A stretch of DNA of 64,000 bases from Oscillospiraceae bacterium (GCA_015065885.1 SVPJ01000003.1:62001-126000); one strand, 5' to 3'; positions 16,323 through 25,539 are shown, counted from the stretch's first letter. Made by a program: numbers and translations. Notes: generated from the sequence alone by a model not told the origin.

Positions 16323-18119
16323 TTACACCAAGCCTTCCATTTCTTCCACCAATTCACCGAAGAGGGAGAGCGCATCGTTCACGGGCGCAGGGGTACTCAT
16401 ATCCACACCCGCGATCTTCAAAAGCGAAATAGGATCGGTCGAGCCGCCGCCCGAAAGGAACTTCTTGTAATCCGCCACCGCCGAAGCGCCTTCTTTTTGA
16501 ATACGGTTGGCGATCGCCACCGCCGCCGAAAAGCCCGTCGCATACTGGAACACGTAGTAGTTATAGAAGAAATGCGGAATACGCGCCCATTCGAGTGCGA
16601 TGCCGTCGTCCGACACCATATCGGGACCGAAGTACAGCTTGTTCAGCGCGTGATACTTCTCGCACAGCATATCCGCCGTGAGGGTATCGCCCTTTTCCGC
16701 CGCCTGCCCCATCATCAGTTCAAACTCGGCAAACATCGTCTGACGGTACACCGTGCCCTTGAACTGGTCGAGGAAGTGGTTGATCAGATACGCCCGCTCA
16801 CGCTTGTCGGTCGTTTTGCCCAGCAGATGACGCATCAGCAAAATCTCGTTGCAGGTGGAGGCGACCTCCGCCACGAAGATCACGTAATCGCTGTTGCTCA
16901 CGGGCTGATGCTTGGTGCTGAGATAGCTGTGCAGAGCGTGCCCCATCTCGTGCGCCAAGGTGAACTGCGTATCCAGATTGTCCTTGTGGTTGAGCAACAC
17001 GTAGGGGTGCGGACGGGCGTTACCCGAAGAATAGGCACCGCTGCGCTTGCCGACGTTTTCGTACACGTCGATCCAGCGGTTTTCGAAGCCTTCTTTGAGC
17101 ATCGCTACGTAGTCGTCGCCCAGCACGGCGAGTGCTTCCAGCACCGTTTCCTGCGCCTTGGCATAGGGGATCTCACTCGCGGCATCCGCCACGATGGGGG
17201 TGTACACGTCGTACATATGCAACTCGTCTACCCCGAGCATCTTTTTACGGAGCGCTACGTAGCGATACATCTTATCGAGATTCTGATGCACCGCCTCAAT
17301 GAGGTTGTGATACACCGCGACCGGCACCTCGGTGCGGTCGAGCGATGCCGCAAGCGTGCTGTCGTAACGGCGGGAATCTGCAAAGAAACGCAACTGCTTA
17401 AACTGCGCGTCGAGCGTCGCGGCAATGGTGTTCTTGTATTCACCGAGACGGGTGTAATAGGTTTCAAACGCCGTGCGGCGCAGGTCGCGATCGTCGCTTT
17501 CCAAAAGCGGCACGAACGAGCCGTTGGTGAGCGGGTAGGTGTTGCCCGCGGCGTCGGTCACCGACGGAAAACGCAAATCCGCGTTGCGGAAGGTACTGCC
17601 GATCTGGTCGGGGCCGTTCGCCATCTCCCCCGCCGCGGCAAGCAGACGCTCCCCTTCGGGGGTGAGCATATGCGCCGCACGGCGGCGGATCTTGTACAGC
17701 GAGCGCTCGTATTCTTTCAAAGCGGGCTCTTCCGCCAAAAACGCCGTGAGGGTCTCTTCGGGGATCGCCAAGATCTCGGGGTCGGCAAACGCCGCCGCCC
17801 CCGCAATGCCGATGTAGGTTGCCATTGCCTTGCCGCGCAGATCCTGATATCGGCTGTCGGCGGTGTCCACGTCGCTCATACAGTGCGCATAGCCGTGCAA
17901 TTTGCCGAGCCGCACTTCAAGCTCGTCACTCAGACGGAAGTAGCCGAGCAGGTCTGCCGCACGGCGGCCGAGCGTGCCCTGAAACGCCGCCACGCGTGCG
18001 GGATATTCCTTCAGCGCCTCATACTCCGCCATCCATGCGTCGTCACTTTCAAATATATCGGCAAGGTTCCAGGTGTATTCCACCGGTACCTCTTCCCGTT
18101 TCCAAATTTCCTTTGCCAT
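16323..18119 (-). CDS. pepF: Oligoendopeptidase F
   Basis: Cytoplasmic zinc metallopeptidase of family M3B that cuts short peptides. The zinc motif HEMGH is present in FTLAHEMGHALHSYLS near residue 385, with the downstream glutamate in FVAEVASTCNEILL. The N-terminal YTWNLADIFESDDAW start and C-terminal FLSGGGSTDPISLLKIAGVDM are also family marks. About 598 residues is the normal length. ATG 18119 has GGAGG nine bases upstream; a TTG two codons earlier is the alternative. The gene has its own promoter and leads mntP and the MFS gene. Confidence 0.96.
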   Translation of the reverse strand: MAKEIWKREEVPVEYTWNLADIFESDDAWMAEYEALKEYPARVAAFQGTLGRRAADLLGYFRLSDELEVRLGKLHGYAHCMSDVDTADSRYQDLRGKAMATYIGIAGAAAFADPEILAIPEETLTAFLAEEPALKEYERSLYKIRRRAAHMLTPEGERLLAAAGEMANGPDQIGSTFRNADLRFPSVTDAAGNTYPLTNGSFVPLLESDDRDLRRTAFETYYTRLGEYKNTIAATLDAQFKQLRFFADSRRYDSTLAASLDRTEVPVAVYHNLIEAVHQNLDKMYRYVALRKKMLGVDELHMYDVYTPIVADAASEIPYAKAQETVLEALAVLGDDYVAMLKEGFENRWIDVYENVGKRSGAYSSGNARPHPYVLLNHKDNLDTQFTLAHEMGHALHSYLSTKHQPVSNSDYVIFVAEVASTCNEILLMRHLLGKTTDKRERAYLINHFLDQFKGTVYRQTMFAEFELMMGQAAEKGDTLTADMLCEKYHALNKLYFGPDMVSDDGIALEWARIPHFFYNYYVFQYATGFSAAVAIANRIQKEGASAVADYKKFLSGGGSTDPISLLKIAGVDMSTPAPVNDALSLFGELVEEMEGLV

Positions 18120-18150
18120 AGTCAAACGCCTCCTATCACTTAATAAAGGT

Positions 18151-18179
18151 AATATATCGTATTTTTCGTATTTTGTAAA
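18151..18179 (-). promoter_or_regulatory. Sigma-A promoter of pepF
   Basis: Minus strand TTTACA (18174-18179), 17 bp, TATATT (18151-18156), about 30 bp before the start. Confidence 0.75.
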
Positions 18180-18230
18180 GAGGGAATTTCCTTGCCTTAT
18201 TTACGGCAGTATTCATATTTTGAATGTATA

Positions 18231-18248
18231 AGTGAATATTTATGCAAT
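18231..18248 (+). promoter_or_regulatory. Candidate ARG box (ArgR operator) upstream of argG
   Basis: AGTGAATATTTATGCAAT resembles the ARG-box consensus TGAATAxxxxTTCA with one arm imperfect. It lies about 110 bp before the argG -35. A second weaker palindrome, ATTCATATTTTGAAT, is just upstream (18211-18225). Confidence 0.45.
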
Positions 18249-18316
18249 ATATACCGCATACGAGTTGTTAAAAACAAACAAATACGCCCGAAGAAGTTGA
18301 GCGGATATGACGGTTT

Positions 18317-18359
18317 ATACACATTTTCGTTTTTCCTTCACTTTATGAAAAATGTGTAT
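18317..18359 (+). promoter_or_regulatory. Long inverted repeat abutting the argG promoter
   Basis: Perfect 11-bp arms ATACACATTTT (18317-18327) and AAAATGTGTAT (18349-18359) flank TTCACTTTATGAA. The right arm ends on the first base of the argG -35, so a protein bound here could block or recruit polymerase. Confidence 0.5.
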
Positions 18360-18387
18360 TGACAAAGCAATAGCGGAAATGTATAAT
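18359..18387 (+). promoter_or_regulatory. Consensus sigma-A promoter of the arginine cluster
   Basis: TTGACA (18359-18364), 17 bp, TATAAT (18382-18387): a perfect match to the consensus. Confidence 0.92.
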
Positions 18388-18441
18388 AATGCACATAGCA
18401 AAAAGCGAAATACATAATTATTCATGCGGAGGCGAAAGTTC

Positions 18442-19659
18442 GTGAACAAGGAAAACATTAAGAAGGTCGTTCTCGCCTATTCGGGCGGTTTGGATACCTC
18501 CATCATTATTCCGTGGCTGAAAGAAAACTACAACAACTGTGAAGTGGTCGCGGTCAGCGGCAACGTCGGCCAGGCGGACGAACTGGAAGGTCTGGAAGAG
18601 AAAGCCCTCAAGACGGGTGCTTCCAAACTGTACGTGTTGGATCAGACGGAGGAATACGTGAACGATTTCATCATCCCGACGATGAAGGCGGGTGCGGTGT
18701 ACGAGGAGTATCTGCTCGGTACCAGCCACGCCCGTCCCTGCATTGCGAAGGGTCTGGTGGAGATCGCGCTCAAAGAAAACGCCGACGCCATCGTGCACGG
18801 TTGCACGGGCAAGGGCAACGACCAGGTACGTTTCGAGTTGGCGATCAAGCACTTCGCCCCGAATATGCCCATCATCGCCCCGTGGCGTGAGTGGGACATC
18901 AAGTCCCGCGAAGAGGAGATCGAGTACGCCGAAGCGCACAACATCCCCTTGAAGATCAACCGCGAGACCAACTATTCGAAGGATAAGAACTTGTGGCACC
19001 TCTCGCACGAAGGTCTGGATTTGGAAGATACCGGCAACGAGCCGCAGTACGAAAAGCCCGGCTTCCTCGAAATGGGTGTCTCCCCCCTTCAGGCTCCCGA
19101 CGAGCCGACCTACATCACCCTCGATTTTGAGCAGGGCGTGCCGGTGGCGTTTAACGACGAAAAGATGTCTGCAAAAGAGATCATCTTGAAACTCAACGAG
19201 GTCGGCGGTGCGAACGGTATCGGCCTTTTGGACATCGTGGAAAACCGCTTGGTCGGCATGAAGTGCCGCGGCGTGTACGAAACGCCCGGCGGTGCGATCC
19301 TTTACAAGGCGCACAGCGTGCTGGAGAGCATCTGTCTCGACAAGATGACCATGCACGAAAAGCAGAAGTTGTCCATCACTTTCGCGGAACTGGTGTACAA
19401 CGGTCAGTGGTTCACCCCCCTGCGCGAAGCGCTCTCCGCTTTCGTGGATAAAACGCAGGAGAAGGTCACGGGCAAGGTCCGCTTGAAGCTCTACAAGGGC
19501 AATATGATCAACGCGGGCGTGTGGAGTCCCTATTCGCTGTACAGCGAGGAGATCGCCACCTTCGGTGAGAGCGATTACGACCAGCGCGATTCCGCCGGCT
19601 TCATCAACCTGTTCGGTCTGCCGATCAAGGTGCAGGCTCTGGTGGACGGTAAGAAGTAA
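18442..19659 (+). CDS. argG: Argininosuccinate synthase
   Basis: Joins citrulline and aspartate with ATP, the seventh step of arginine synthesis. The ATP-binding SGGLDTS loop is in [18 protein letters not shown] near residue 10. [13 protein letters not shown] and the citrulline-contact region [11 protein letters not shown] also match. With the start at GTG 18442 it has 405 residues, the usual size. I prefer this GTG to ATG 18424 because GCGGAGGC lies at proper distance before it and the longer form adds only a basic six-residue stub. It heads argG-argH-ABC-argF. Confidence 0.96.
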   Translation: MNKENIKKVVLAYSGGLDTSIIIPWLKENYNNCEVVAVSGNVGQADELEGLEEKALKTGASKLYVLDQTEEYVNDFIIPTMKAGAVYEEYLLGTSHARPCIAKGLVEIALKENADAIVHGCTGKGNDQVRFELAIKHFAPNMPIIAPWREWDIKSREEEIEYAEAHNIPLKINRETNYSKDKNLWHLSHEGLDLEDTGNEPQYEKPGFLEMGVSPLQAPDEPTYITLDFEQGVPVAFNDEKMSAKEIILKLNEVGGANGIGLLDIVENRLVGMKCRGVYETPGGAILYKAHSVLESICLDKMTMHEKQKLSITFAELVYNGQWFTPLREALSAFVDKTQEKVTGKVRLKLYKGNMINAGVWSPYSLYSEEIATFGESDYDQRDSAGFINLFGLPIKVQALVDGKK

Positions 19660-19673
19660 AGGGCGTGTAACAA

Positions 19674-21047
19674 ATGGCAAAAATGTGGGCCGGCCGCACC
19701 GACGGCACGACCGAAAAAATAGCGGATGATTTCAACTCCTCCATTCGCTTCGACTGCCGTATGTACCGCGAGGATATCACGGGCAGCATGGCACACGCGG
19801 CGATGCTCGGGGCCAAAGGGATCATCTCCCCCGCCGATGCGGATACGCTGATCGCGGGGTTGGAAGACATCCTTCACGATCTCGACAGCGGGGCACTCGC
19901 CATCGACGAAGAGTGTGAGGACATTCACATGTTCGTGGAGCAGGTGCTGACCGCACGGCTCGGCGACGTGGGCAAAAAGCTCCACACCGCCCGCAGCCGT
20001 AACGATCAAGTGGCACTGGACGTGCGGATGTATCTGCGCCGTGAATGCGACGGCATTACCGACCGTGTAAAACGGTTGATCGCCGCCGTGACCGACAAAG
20101 CAGAGGAGTATAAAGAGGCGATCCTGCCGGGATACACCCACCTGCAGCGGGCACAGCCCATCTTGTTCGGCCATCACCTGATGGCATACGCGATGATGCT
20201 GCTGCGCGACCTTGACCGTCTTTCGGATTGCCGACGACGAACCAACGTCTCCCCCATCGGATGCTGTGCATTGGCGGGTACGACCTACGACACCGACCGC
20301 CGTTTCGAAGCGGAAAAACTCGGGTTCGACGATATCTGCCTCAACAGTCTGGACGGCGTGTCCGACCGCGACTTCTGCGTGGAACTGATGAGCGCGCTCT
20401 CCCTTTTGATGATGCACCTTTCCCGTTTTTCGGAGGAGATCATTCTCTGGTCGAGTTGGGAATTCAAGTTTGTGGAACTGTCGGATGCCTACACCACCGG
20501 TTCCTCCATTATGCCGCAGAAGAAAAACCCCGATATGGCGGAGTTGGTGCGCGGCAAAACGGGGCGGGTGTACGGCGACTTGATGGCGCTGCTCACCACG
20601 CTGAAAGGCTTGCCGCTGGCATACAATAAGGATATGCAAGAGGACAAGGAAAGCGTGTTTGACGCGTGCGACACCGTGAAGATGTGTCTGGACGTGTTCG
20701 TCGGTATGATCGCCACCATGCGTGCGAACACCGACAATATGAAAACGGCGGCACAACGCGGATTTATCAACGCGACCGACCTTGCGGACTATCTCGTGAA
20801 AAAGGGATTGCCGTTCCGCAGCGCCTACAAAATTGCGGGGCAACTGGTGGCGCGATGCCTTGCCGACGGCACGGTGCTGGAAGCACTGCCGCTCGCCACG
20901 TACCGCGAATTCAGCGATCTGTTCGACGAGGATCTCTACGGTGAGATCGATCTCGTCACCTGCGTGGAAAAGCGCAGAAGCGAGGGCGGCACCTCGCGTG
21001 CTTCGGTGGAAGCGCAAATTCAATTCGTTCGGGAAAAGATCGGATGA
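19674..21047 (+). CDS. argH: Argininosuccinate lyase
   Basis: Splits argininosuccinate into arginine and fumarate. The family signature GSSIMPQKKNPDMAELVRGK is near residue 278, with the catalytic serine in the flexible SS loop. HTARSRNDQVALDVRMYLR near residue 103 and YTHLQRAQPILFGHH near residue 155 (catalytic histidine) complete the fumarase/aspartase-superfamily set. It has 457 residues, the usual length. It follows argG by 14 bp, so the two are co-translated closely. Confidence 0.97.
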   Translation: MAKMWAGRTDGTTEKIADDFNSSIRFDCRMYREDITGSMAHAAMLGAKGIISPADADTLIAGLEDILHDLDSGALAIDEECEDIHMFVEQVLTARLGDVGKKLHTARSRNDQVALDVRMYLRRECDGITDRVKRLIAAVTDKAEEYKEAILPGYTHLQRAQPILFGHHLMAYAMMLLRDLDRLSDCRRRTNVSPIGCCALAGTTYDTDRRFEAEKLGFDDICLNSLDGVSDRDFCVELMSALSLLMMHLSRFSEEIILWSSWEFKFVELSDAYTTGSSIMPQKKNPDMAELVRGKTGRVYGDLMALLTTLKGLPLAYNKDMQEDKESVFDACDTVKMCLDVFVGMIATMRANTDNMKTAAQRGFINATDLADYLVKKGLPFRSAYKIAGQLVARCLADGTVLEALPLATYREFSDLFDEDLYGEIDLVTCVEKRRSEGGTSRASVEAQIQFVREKIG

Positions 21048-21095
21048 TCGGTCTTTCACGATACATACACTTTAATTCAGAAAGAGGTAATCACA

Positions 21096-21881
21096 ATGAA
21101 AAAGATCTTAGCACTGGTTTTGGCAACCGTTCTGTTGCTCACCTGTCTCTCCGCTTGCGGCAAGAAGGGCGTCTCGATGGCAGACCTTGAAAAAGCGGGC
21201 GAACTCGTCGTTGCGACCAGCCCCGACTTCCCGCCTTTTGAGAATCTGGAAGGCGAAGAAGTCGTCGGTATCGAAATCGACATTCTGAATCTCGTTTGCA
21301 AAGAACTCGGCGTGGAACTGAAACTCGAGCAGATGGACTTCGACTCGGTGCTTGCGGGCGTGCAGGCGGGCAAGTACGATATGGGTGCTTCGGGCATCTC
21401 GGTCACTCCCGCACGTGAAAAGAACATGATGTTCACCGCTCCCTACTGCCTCGCGGCACAGGCGATCGTGGTGAAAGAGGGCAGCACCGTTAAGACCAAG
21501 GCAGACCTCAAGGGCAAGACCGTTTCGGTGCAGACCGGTACTACCGCAGAAGAGTTCTGCATGGGCAACGGGTACACCGTGAAGTCCTTCGCGGCGAACA
21601 GCGACGCGCAGGCGGCGCTGACCACCGACAAGGTGGATGCGTGGGTCATCGACGATCTGACCGCGAAAGAAATGGTGGATGCGTACAACGCGGAAAACGA
21701 TGCGAAACTGGTCGTTCTCGGCGAAGCGATGACCACCGAGCCCTATGCGTTCTCCTTTGCGAAGGGCAGCGACGAAGTGGTTGAGAAGGTGAGCGACATC
21801 CTGAACAAGCTCGTGAAAGACGGCAAGATCAAGGAGATCTTTGACAAGCACAACGCTCCCTACACCGCCCCCGAAGTGTAA
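21096..21881 (+). CDS. Amino-acid ABC transporter substrate-binding lipoprotein (polar/basic amino acids)
   Basis: Extracellular binding protein of family 3 (His/Gln/Arg type), 261 residues. A lipoprotein signal, ILALVLATVLLLTCLSACG, ends in an LSAC lipobox, so it should be anchored to the outer face of the membrane. The domain signature GIEIDILNLVCKELGVELKL and the ISVTPAREKNMMFTAPYC region are typical. The neighbouring permease and ATPase complete the importer. Placement inside the arginine cluster suggests arginine, ornithine or citrulline as ligand; this is inference. A 267-bp repeat-bearing gap separates it from the permease. Confidence 0.9.
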   Translation: MKKILALVLATVLLLTCLSACGKKGVSMADLEKAGELVVATSPDFPPFENLEGEEVVGIEIDILNLVCKELGVELKLEQMDFDSVLAGVQAGKYDMGASGISVTPAREKNMMFTAPYCLAAQAIVVKEGSTVKTKADLKGKTVSVQTGTTAEEFCMGNGYTVKSFAANSDAQAALTTDKVDAWVIDDLTAKEMVDAYNAENDAKLVVLGEAMTTEPYAFSFAKGSDEVVEKVSDILNKLVKDGKIKEIFDKHNAPYTAPEV

Positions 21882-21945
21882 GTTTTAAAACAGTAAAAGG
21901 GCTGTTGTGTTAAAGCAAGTTTGCACAAAGTAAGAAAATCAAAAC

Positions 21946-22085
21946 CTGCCTCCCCTGTGCAAGGGGAGGTGGATTTTGCCTTTGGCAAAAGACGGAGGGG
22001 TTGCGGAAGAACTCTCTGCACCGCCAATCCCCTCAGTCGGCTTCGCCGACAGCTCCCCTTACGCCTTTAAGGGGAGCCTCGTCTC
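21946..22085. repeat. Dispersed intergenic repeat, family A (copy 4) inside the ABC operon
   Basis: Contains CTCCCCTGTGCAAGGGGAGG, GACGGAGGGGTTG, AATCCCCTCAGTCGGC and CTCCCCTTACGCCTTTAAGG with GGGAGCC. It matches the modules at 366, 5453 and 6308. It separates the binding-protein gene from its permease gene. Confidence 0.7.
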
Positions 22086-22148
22086 TCACCCATTTGTGCA
22101 AAACGACTTTAGCACGACGCCCCTTTTGTGTTGAAAGGAGATTCCCCC

Positions 22149-22835
22149 GTGGAACAATGGTTGAATAAACTTCACGAAACCTTTATTGCAACGGGTTTCT
22201 ACAAAACGATGCTGGACGGTCTGAAAAACACCGTTATCATCACGCTCGGCGCACTGCTGATCGGTGTCGTTATCGGTACCGTCATCGCCGTGACCAAGTA
22301 TTTTGCGGAAGACGTGCCCGCCTTAAAGCCTTTTGCATGGCTGTGCGACTTGTACATCACCGTTATTCGCGGCATCCCCGTCGTGGTGCTCTTGTTGATC
22401 TTCTTCTTCATCATTCTCACCTCCGCCGAAGGCGTGACGGTCGCCATCCTCACCTTCGGTATCAACTCAGGTGCGTATATGGCGGAACTCATCCGCAGCG
22501 GTATCAACGCGGTGGACAGCGGTCAGATGGAAGCGGGACGCAGTCTCGGTATGTCCAAGATGCAGGCGATGCGTAAGATCGTGTTGCCGCAGGCGATCCG
22601 CTACATTCTGCCCGCCATCGGCAACGAGTTGATCGCCCTGCTCAAAGAGACTTCGGTTGCGGGTTACGTTGCGGTGGTGGACCTCACCCGTGCGGGCAAC
22701 TTGGTGCGTAACAACACCTACGATGCCGTAAACCCCTTGATGGTGGTCGCTTTGGTGTATCTCACCCTCGTGGTATTGCTCACCTGGCTGATGCGTTTGC
22801 TCGAAAGGAGGCTGTCGCGCAATGATAAGCGTTAA
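22149..22835 (+). CDS. Amino-acid ABC transporter permease
   Basis: HisM/GlnP-type inner-membrane permease of 228 residues with about five hydrophobic segments. The [20 protein letters not shown] start and the EAA loop [21 protein letters not shown] near residue 140, which contacts the ATPase, are diagnostic. [16 protein letters not shown] precedes the loop, as usual. GTG 22149 follows AAAGGAGATTCCCCC, so the upstream in-frame start is rejected. It overlaps the ATPase gene by 14 bp, showing tight coupling. Confidence 0.92.
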   Translation: MEQWLNKLHETFIATGFYKTMLDGLKNTVIITLGALLIGVVIGTVIAVTKYFAEDVPALKPFAWLCDLYITVIRGIPVVVLLLIFFFIILTSAEGVTVAILTFGINSGAYMAELIRSGINAVDSGQMEAGRSLGMSKMQAMRKIVLPQAIRYILPAIGNELIALLKETSVAGYVAVVDLTRAGNLVRNNTYDAVNPLMVVALVYLTLVVLLTWLMRLLERRLSRNDKR

Positions 22836-23544
22836 AGGACTCAAAAAGAATTTCGAAGGTCTTGAGGTGCTTCGCGGCATCGACGTCACCATCAACAAAG
22901 GCGACGTGATGTGCGTCATCGGCCCCTCCGGCTCGGGCAAATCCACCTTTTTGCGGTGCTTAAATCTGCTGGAAAAACCGACGGGCGGCGCCATCGTGTT
23001 CGACGGTGAAGACCTTACCGACAAAAAGACGGATCTCAACCGCCACCGTCAAAAGATGGGTATGGTGTTTCAGCAGTTCAATCTGTTCCCGCATATGAGC
23101 ATTATAGAAAACCTCACCTGCGGCCCGATGATGCTGAAAAAGGTCTCCCGTGAGGCCGCCGAAAAGAAAGCGATGGAACTGCTCGCCCGTGTCGGTTTGG
23201 CCGACCGTGCGAACTCCTATCCCAACCAGTTGTCGGGCGGTCAAAAACAGCGCGTTGCCATCGTGCGTGCGCTGTGCATGGAACCCGACGTGATGCTGTT
23301 TGACGAGCCGACCTCCGCCCTCGACCCCGAAATGGTCGGCGAGGTGCTGGACGTTATGAAGGACCTTGCGGCGAACGGTATGACGATGGTGGTGGTCACC
23401 CACGAAATGGGTTTTGCCCGTGAGGTGTCCAACCGCGTGCTGTTCCTCGATGACGGCGTGATCGCCGAAGAGGGCACACCCGACGCCATCTTCAATCATC
23501 CGCAGTGCGAGCGTCTGCAATCCTTCCTTGCGAAGGTGCTGTAA
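22822..23544 (+). CDS. Amino-acid ABC transporter ATP-binding protein
   Basis: GlnQ/HisP-class ATPase of 240 residues that drives the importer. Walker [10 protein letters not shown] is near residue 33, the Q-loop in [13 protein letters not shown], the ABC signature [15 protein letters not shown] near residue 135, Walker [15 protein letters not shown] and the switch histidine in [13 protein letters not shown]. All are intact. It begins within the end of the permease gene and is followed by argF after 13 bp. Confidence 0.95.
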   Translation: MISVKGLKKNFEGLEVLRGIDVTINKGDVMCVIGPSGSGKSTFLRCLNLLEKPTGGAIVFDGEDLTDKKTDLNRHRQKMGMVFQQFNLFPHMSIIENLTCGPMMLKKVSREAAEKKAMELLARVGLADRANSYPNQLSGGQKQRVAIVRALCMEPDVMLFDEPTSALDPEMVGEVLDVMKDLAANGMTMVVVTHEMGFAREVSNRVLFLDDGVIAEEGTPDAIFNHPQCERLQSFLAKVL

Positions 23545-23557
23545 GGGGGCTGTGTCT

Positions 23558-24541
23558 ATGTTGAATTTGAAAGGTAAAAGTTTTTTGAAACTTTTGGATT
23601 TCACCCCCGAAGAAATCGCGGAACTGATCGCCCTTGCGGCGAAACTGAAGGCAGAAAAGAAGGCGGGTATCCCCCACCGTCTGTGCGAGGGCAAGTCGAT
23701 CGCGTTGGTATTTGAAAAGACCAGCACCCGCACCCGCTGTGCGTTCGAAGTGGCGGCGGCGGATCTCGGCATGCACCCCGTGTATCTCGATCCCTCCGGC
23801 TCGCAGATCGGCAAGAAGGAAAGCATTGCCGACACTGCGCGGGTGCTTGGGCGGATGTTCGACGGCATTGAATACCGCGGTTTCGGGCAAGAGATCGTGG
23901 AGGAACTCGCGGCATACGCAGGCGTGCCGGTATGGAACGGTCTCACGAACGAGTTCCACCCCACCCAGATCTTGGCCGACTTCCTCACCATTCAGGAGTA
24001 TTTCGGCGACTTGAAGGGTAAGAAACTCGTCTATATGGGCGACGCCCGTTACAATATGGGCAACTCGCTGATGGTCGGCTGTGCGAAGATGGGCATGCAC
24101 TTCGTGGCGTGTGCCCCGAAGGCGTTCTTCCCCGACCAAGCGTTGATCGCCGCGTGTCAGGCCATCGCCGCCGAAACGGGTGCCACACTGGAATTCCGCG
24201 AGGATATTGACGCAGTCAAAGGCGCCCACGTCATCTACACCGACGTGTGGGTCTCGATGGGCGAGCCGGATTCGGTGTGGGAGGAACGCATCAAACTCCT
24301 CTCCCCCTATCAGGTCAATACCGCGCTGATGGAAAAAGCCGGCCCGCAGTGCCGCTTTATGCACTGCCTGCCCGCCTTCCACGATTTGAAGACCACCATC
24401 GGCAAAAACATTCACGAAAAGTTCGGCATCACCTGCATGGAAGTGACCGACGAGGTGTTCGAAAGCGACGCCTCTATCGTGTTTGACGAAGCCGAAAACC
24501 GTATGCACACCATCAAAGCCGTCATGGCGGCCACGATGTGA
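23558..24541 (+). CDS. argF: Ornithine carbamoyltransferase
   Basis: Makes citrulline from ornithine and carbamoyl phosphate, supplying argG. The carbamoyl-phosphate motif [14 protein letters not shown] is near residue 55, [14 protein letters not shown] near 130, and the ornithine/cysteine loop HCLPAFHD near 270. At 327 residues it is of standard length. ATG 23558 follows AAGGGGGCTGTGTCT. In principle the enzyme could be the catabolic form (ArcB), but the argG-argH context favours biosynthesis. A strong terminator follows, so it ends the cluster. Confidence 0.94.
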   Translation: MLNLKGKSFLKLLDFTPEEIAELIALAAKLKAEKKAGIPHRLCEGKSIALVFEKTSTRTRCAFEVAAADLGMHPVYLDPSGSQIGKKESIADTARVLGRMFDGIEYRGFGQEIVEELAAYAGVPVWNGLTNEFHPTQILADFLTIQEYFGDLKGKKLVYMGDARYNMGNSLMVGCAKMGMHFVACAPKAFFPDQALIAACQAIAAETGATLEFREDIDAVKGAHVIYTDVWVSMGEPDSVWEERIKLLSPYQVNTALMEKAGPQCRFMHCLPAFHDLKTTIGKNIHEKFGITCMEVTDEVFESDASIVFDEAENRMHTIKAVMAATM

Positions 24542-24551
24542 GTTTAGAAAG

Positions 24552-24597
24552 AAACACCCGAGGAGATTTCTATACTGAAATCTCCTCGGGTGTTTTC
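24552..24597. terminator. Terminator after argF (bidirectional)
   Basis: A 19-bp stem (AACACCCGAGGAGATTTC with its inverse) around a TATACT loop, followed by TTTTC. On the minus strand it can also end the SLOG gene at 24616. Confidence 0.88.
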
Positions 24598-24615
24598 AAC
24601 TGCACTCACTAAACG

Positions 24616-25110
24616 CTACTCGCCTATGGACAGCCTTATGATTTCTTTCTTGTGCTTGTCGGCATAGTCCAGAGCGATTTTGGTACCGCTTTTACGGGTA
24701 GTAGGAGCGTTCTTCTCGTCGTAATAGACGACGCAGAATCGGCTCTTTTCTATCATTTCACAATTACGTTTCACGTATACCGCTCTACCCGCACCAATAA
24801 GTTTTTCAGGATAGTAGGTATCCTCATAGCTTTCAAGCAAATACTCTTTATAAGCATCGTTGATAATCGGAAACTCTGCCCGCACATAGATTCGTTTTAT
24901 GTGCGGGTATTTTTCTTTGAATTTGCTCACAAGTTCCAGACACAGGCTGTTAAAACGGCTTTTACTGCCAAACAAAAAAGTATCTACTTTTTTATCCACG
25001 ATCAACCGTTCTATGACCTCCCCCAATTCCGCTTTCAATTTCTCGGTCTCGTTTATGGTTCTGTGTCCCAAAAAACAACAAGTATATTTTACTCTATCCG
25101 ATGCTGCCAT
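24616..25110 (-). CDS. SLOG-superfamily protein, copy 1
   Basis: A 164-residue protein with the features of a single SLOG (DprA/LOG-like Rossmann) domain. CCFLGHR follows the first strand (residues 11-17), FLFGSKSRFNSLC forms the second loop, and EDTYYPEKLIGAGRAVYVKRN and TTRKSGTKIALDYA follow. Roughly two thirds of its residues match the copy at 62880. SLOG domains bind nucleotide-like ligands and have been proposed as sensors in stress and conflict systems; no function is known to me for this subgroup. ATG 25110 follows TTTGAGGTGACAGAT. It is divergent from a ribbon-helix-helix gene and visibly AT-richer than its neighbours, suggesting transfer. Confidence 0.7.
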   Translation of the reverse strand: MAASDRVKYTCCFLGHRTINETEKLKAELGEVIERLIVDKKVDTFLFGSKSRFNSLCLELVSKFKEKYPHIKRIYVRAEFPIINDAYKEYLLESYEDTYYPEKLIGAGRAVYVKRNCEMIEKSRFCVVYYDEKNAPTTRKSGTKIALDYADKHKKEIIRLSIGE

Positions 25111-25157
25111 ATCTGTCACCTCAAATTTTATAGATATACCGTATGTTCATTTTCAAC

Positions 25158-25186
25158 ATTATAACACATAATGCATCTAAAATAAA
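25158..25186 (-). promoter_or_regulatory. Candidate promoter of SLOG gene 1
   Basis: Minus strand TATAAT (25158-25163) is a perfect -10; the -35 position (25181-25186) reads TTTATT, which is weak. A weak -35 with adjacent operators suggests regulated expression. Confidence 0.5.
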
Positions 25187-25200
25187 TACATAATATATCT
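25166..25200. promoter_or_regulatory. Tandem direct repeat, candidate operator of the ribbon-helix-helix regulator
   Basis: ACATAATGCATCT (25166-25178) and ACATAATATATCT (25188-25200) agree at 11 of 13 positions and are 22 bp apart, about two helical turns. They lie between the divergent SLOG and regulator genes and cover the spacer and -35 zone of the SLOG promoter. Tandem half-sites suit RHH dimers. Confidence 0.55.
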
Positions 25201-25216
25201 GTTTTGAGGTGATTTT

Positions 25217-25417
25217 ATGGCCATCAAGAGCGTTTCAATTCGAATTGAGGAAGAAATGTTAAATAAGATTTCCCACATTGCCGACTACGAAGGCAGAAGC
25301 GTAAACAGCCAAATTCTTGTTTTGATCAGAGAAAACATCAAAACTTTTGAAGATGTCAACGGTCCGATCGACGGCAATATAACGCCTGCCTCTAATGTAA
25401 AACCTACTCGAAAATAA
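25217..25417 (+). CDS. Small ribbon-helix-helix (Arc/CopG-type) DNA-binding protein
   Basis: A 66-residue protein. The first strand AIKSVSIRIEEEMLNKI and the helices DYEGRSVNSQILVLIRENI form a standard RHH_1 fold, in which paired N-terminal strands read the DNA major groove. The last 20 residues are probably flexible. TTTGAGGTGATTTT precedes the ATG, almost the same ribosome-binding site as the divergent SLOG gene. It is transcribed away from SLOG gene 1 with 106 bp between them, so it most likely controls the pair. RHH proteins are also antitoxins, but the SLOG partner does not resemble a known toxin. Confidence 0.75.
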   Translation: MAIKSVSIRIEEEMLNKISHIADYEGRSVNSQILVLIRENIKTFEDVNGPIDGNITPASNVKPTRK

Positions 25418-25423
25418 CATTAA

Positions 25424-25460
25424 AGAACTCTCCGCCAACCGACGGAGAGTTCTCATTTTC
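25424..25460 (+). terminator. Terminator after the RHH gene
   Basis: GAACTCTCCG and CGGAGAGTTC form the stem, followed by TCATTTT. Confidence 0.8.
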
Positions 25461-25539
25461 ACGCCGATCCACGACGAATAAAAGACTCCTCTTATCAGTG
25501 GAGTCAAGCAACCGCTTGTGGTTAGTGTGGCAGAGGCTT

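Noticed and set aside
24616..25417. Classical toxin-antitoxin pair
   Set aside because: The genes are divergent rather than an operon, and the SLOG partner does not resemble RelE, MazF, PIN or Fic toxins. A conflict role is still possible and is listed as a finding.
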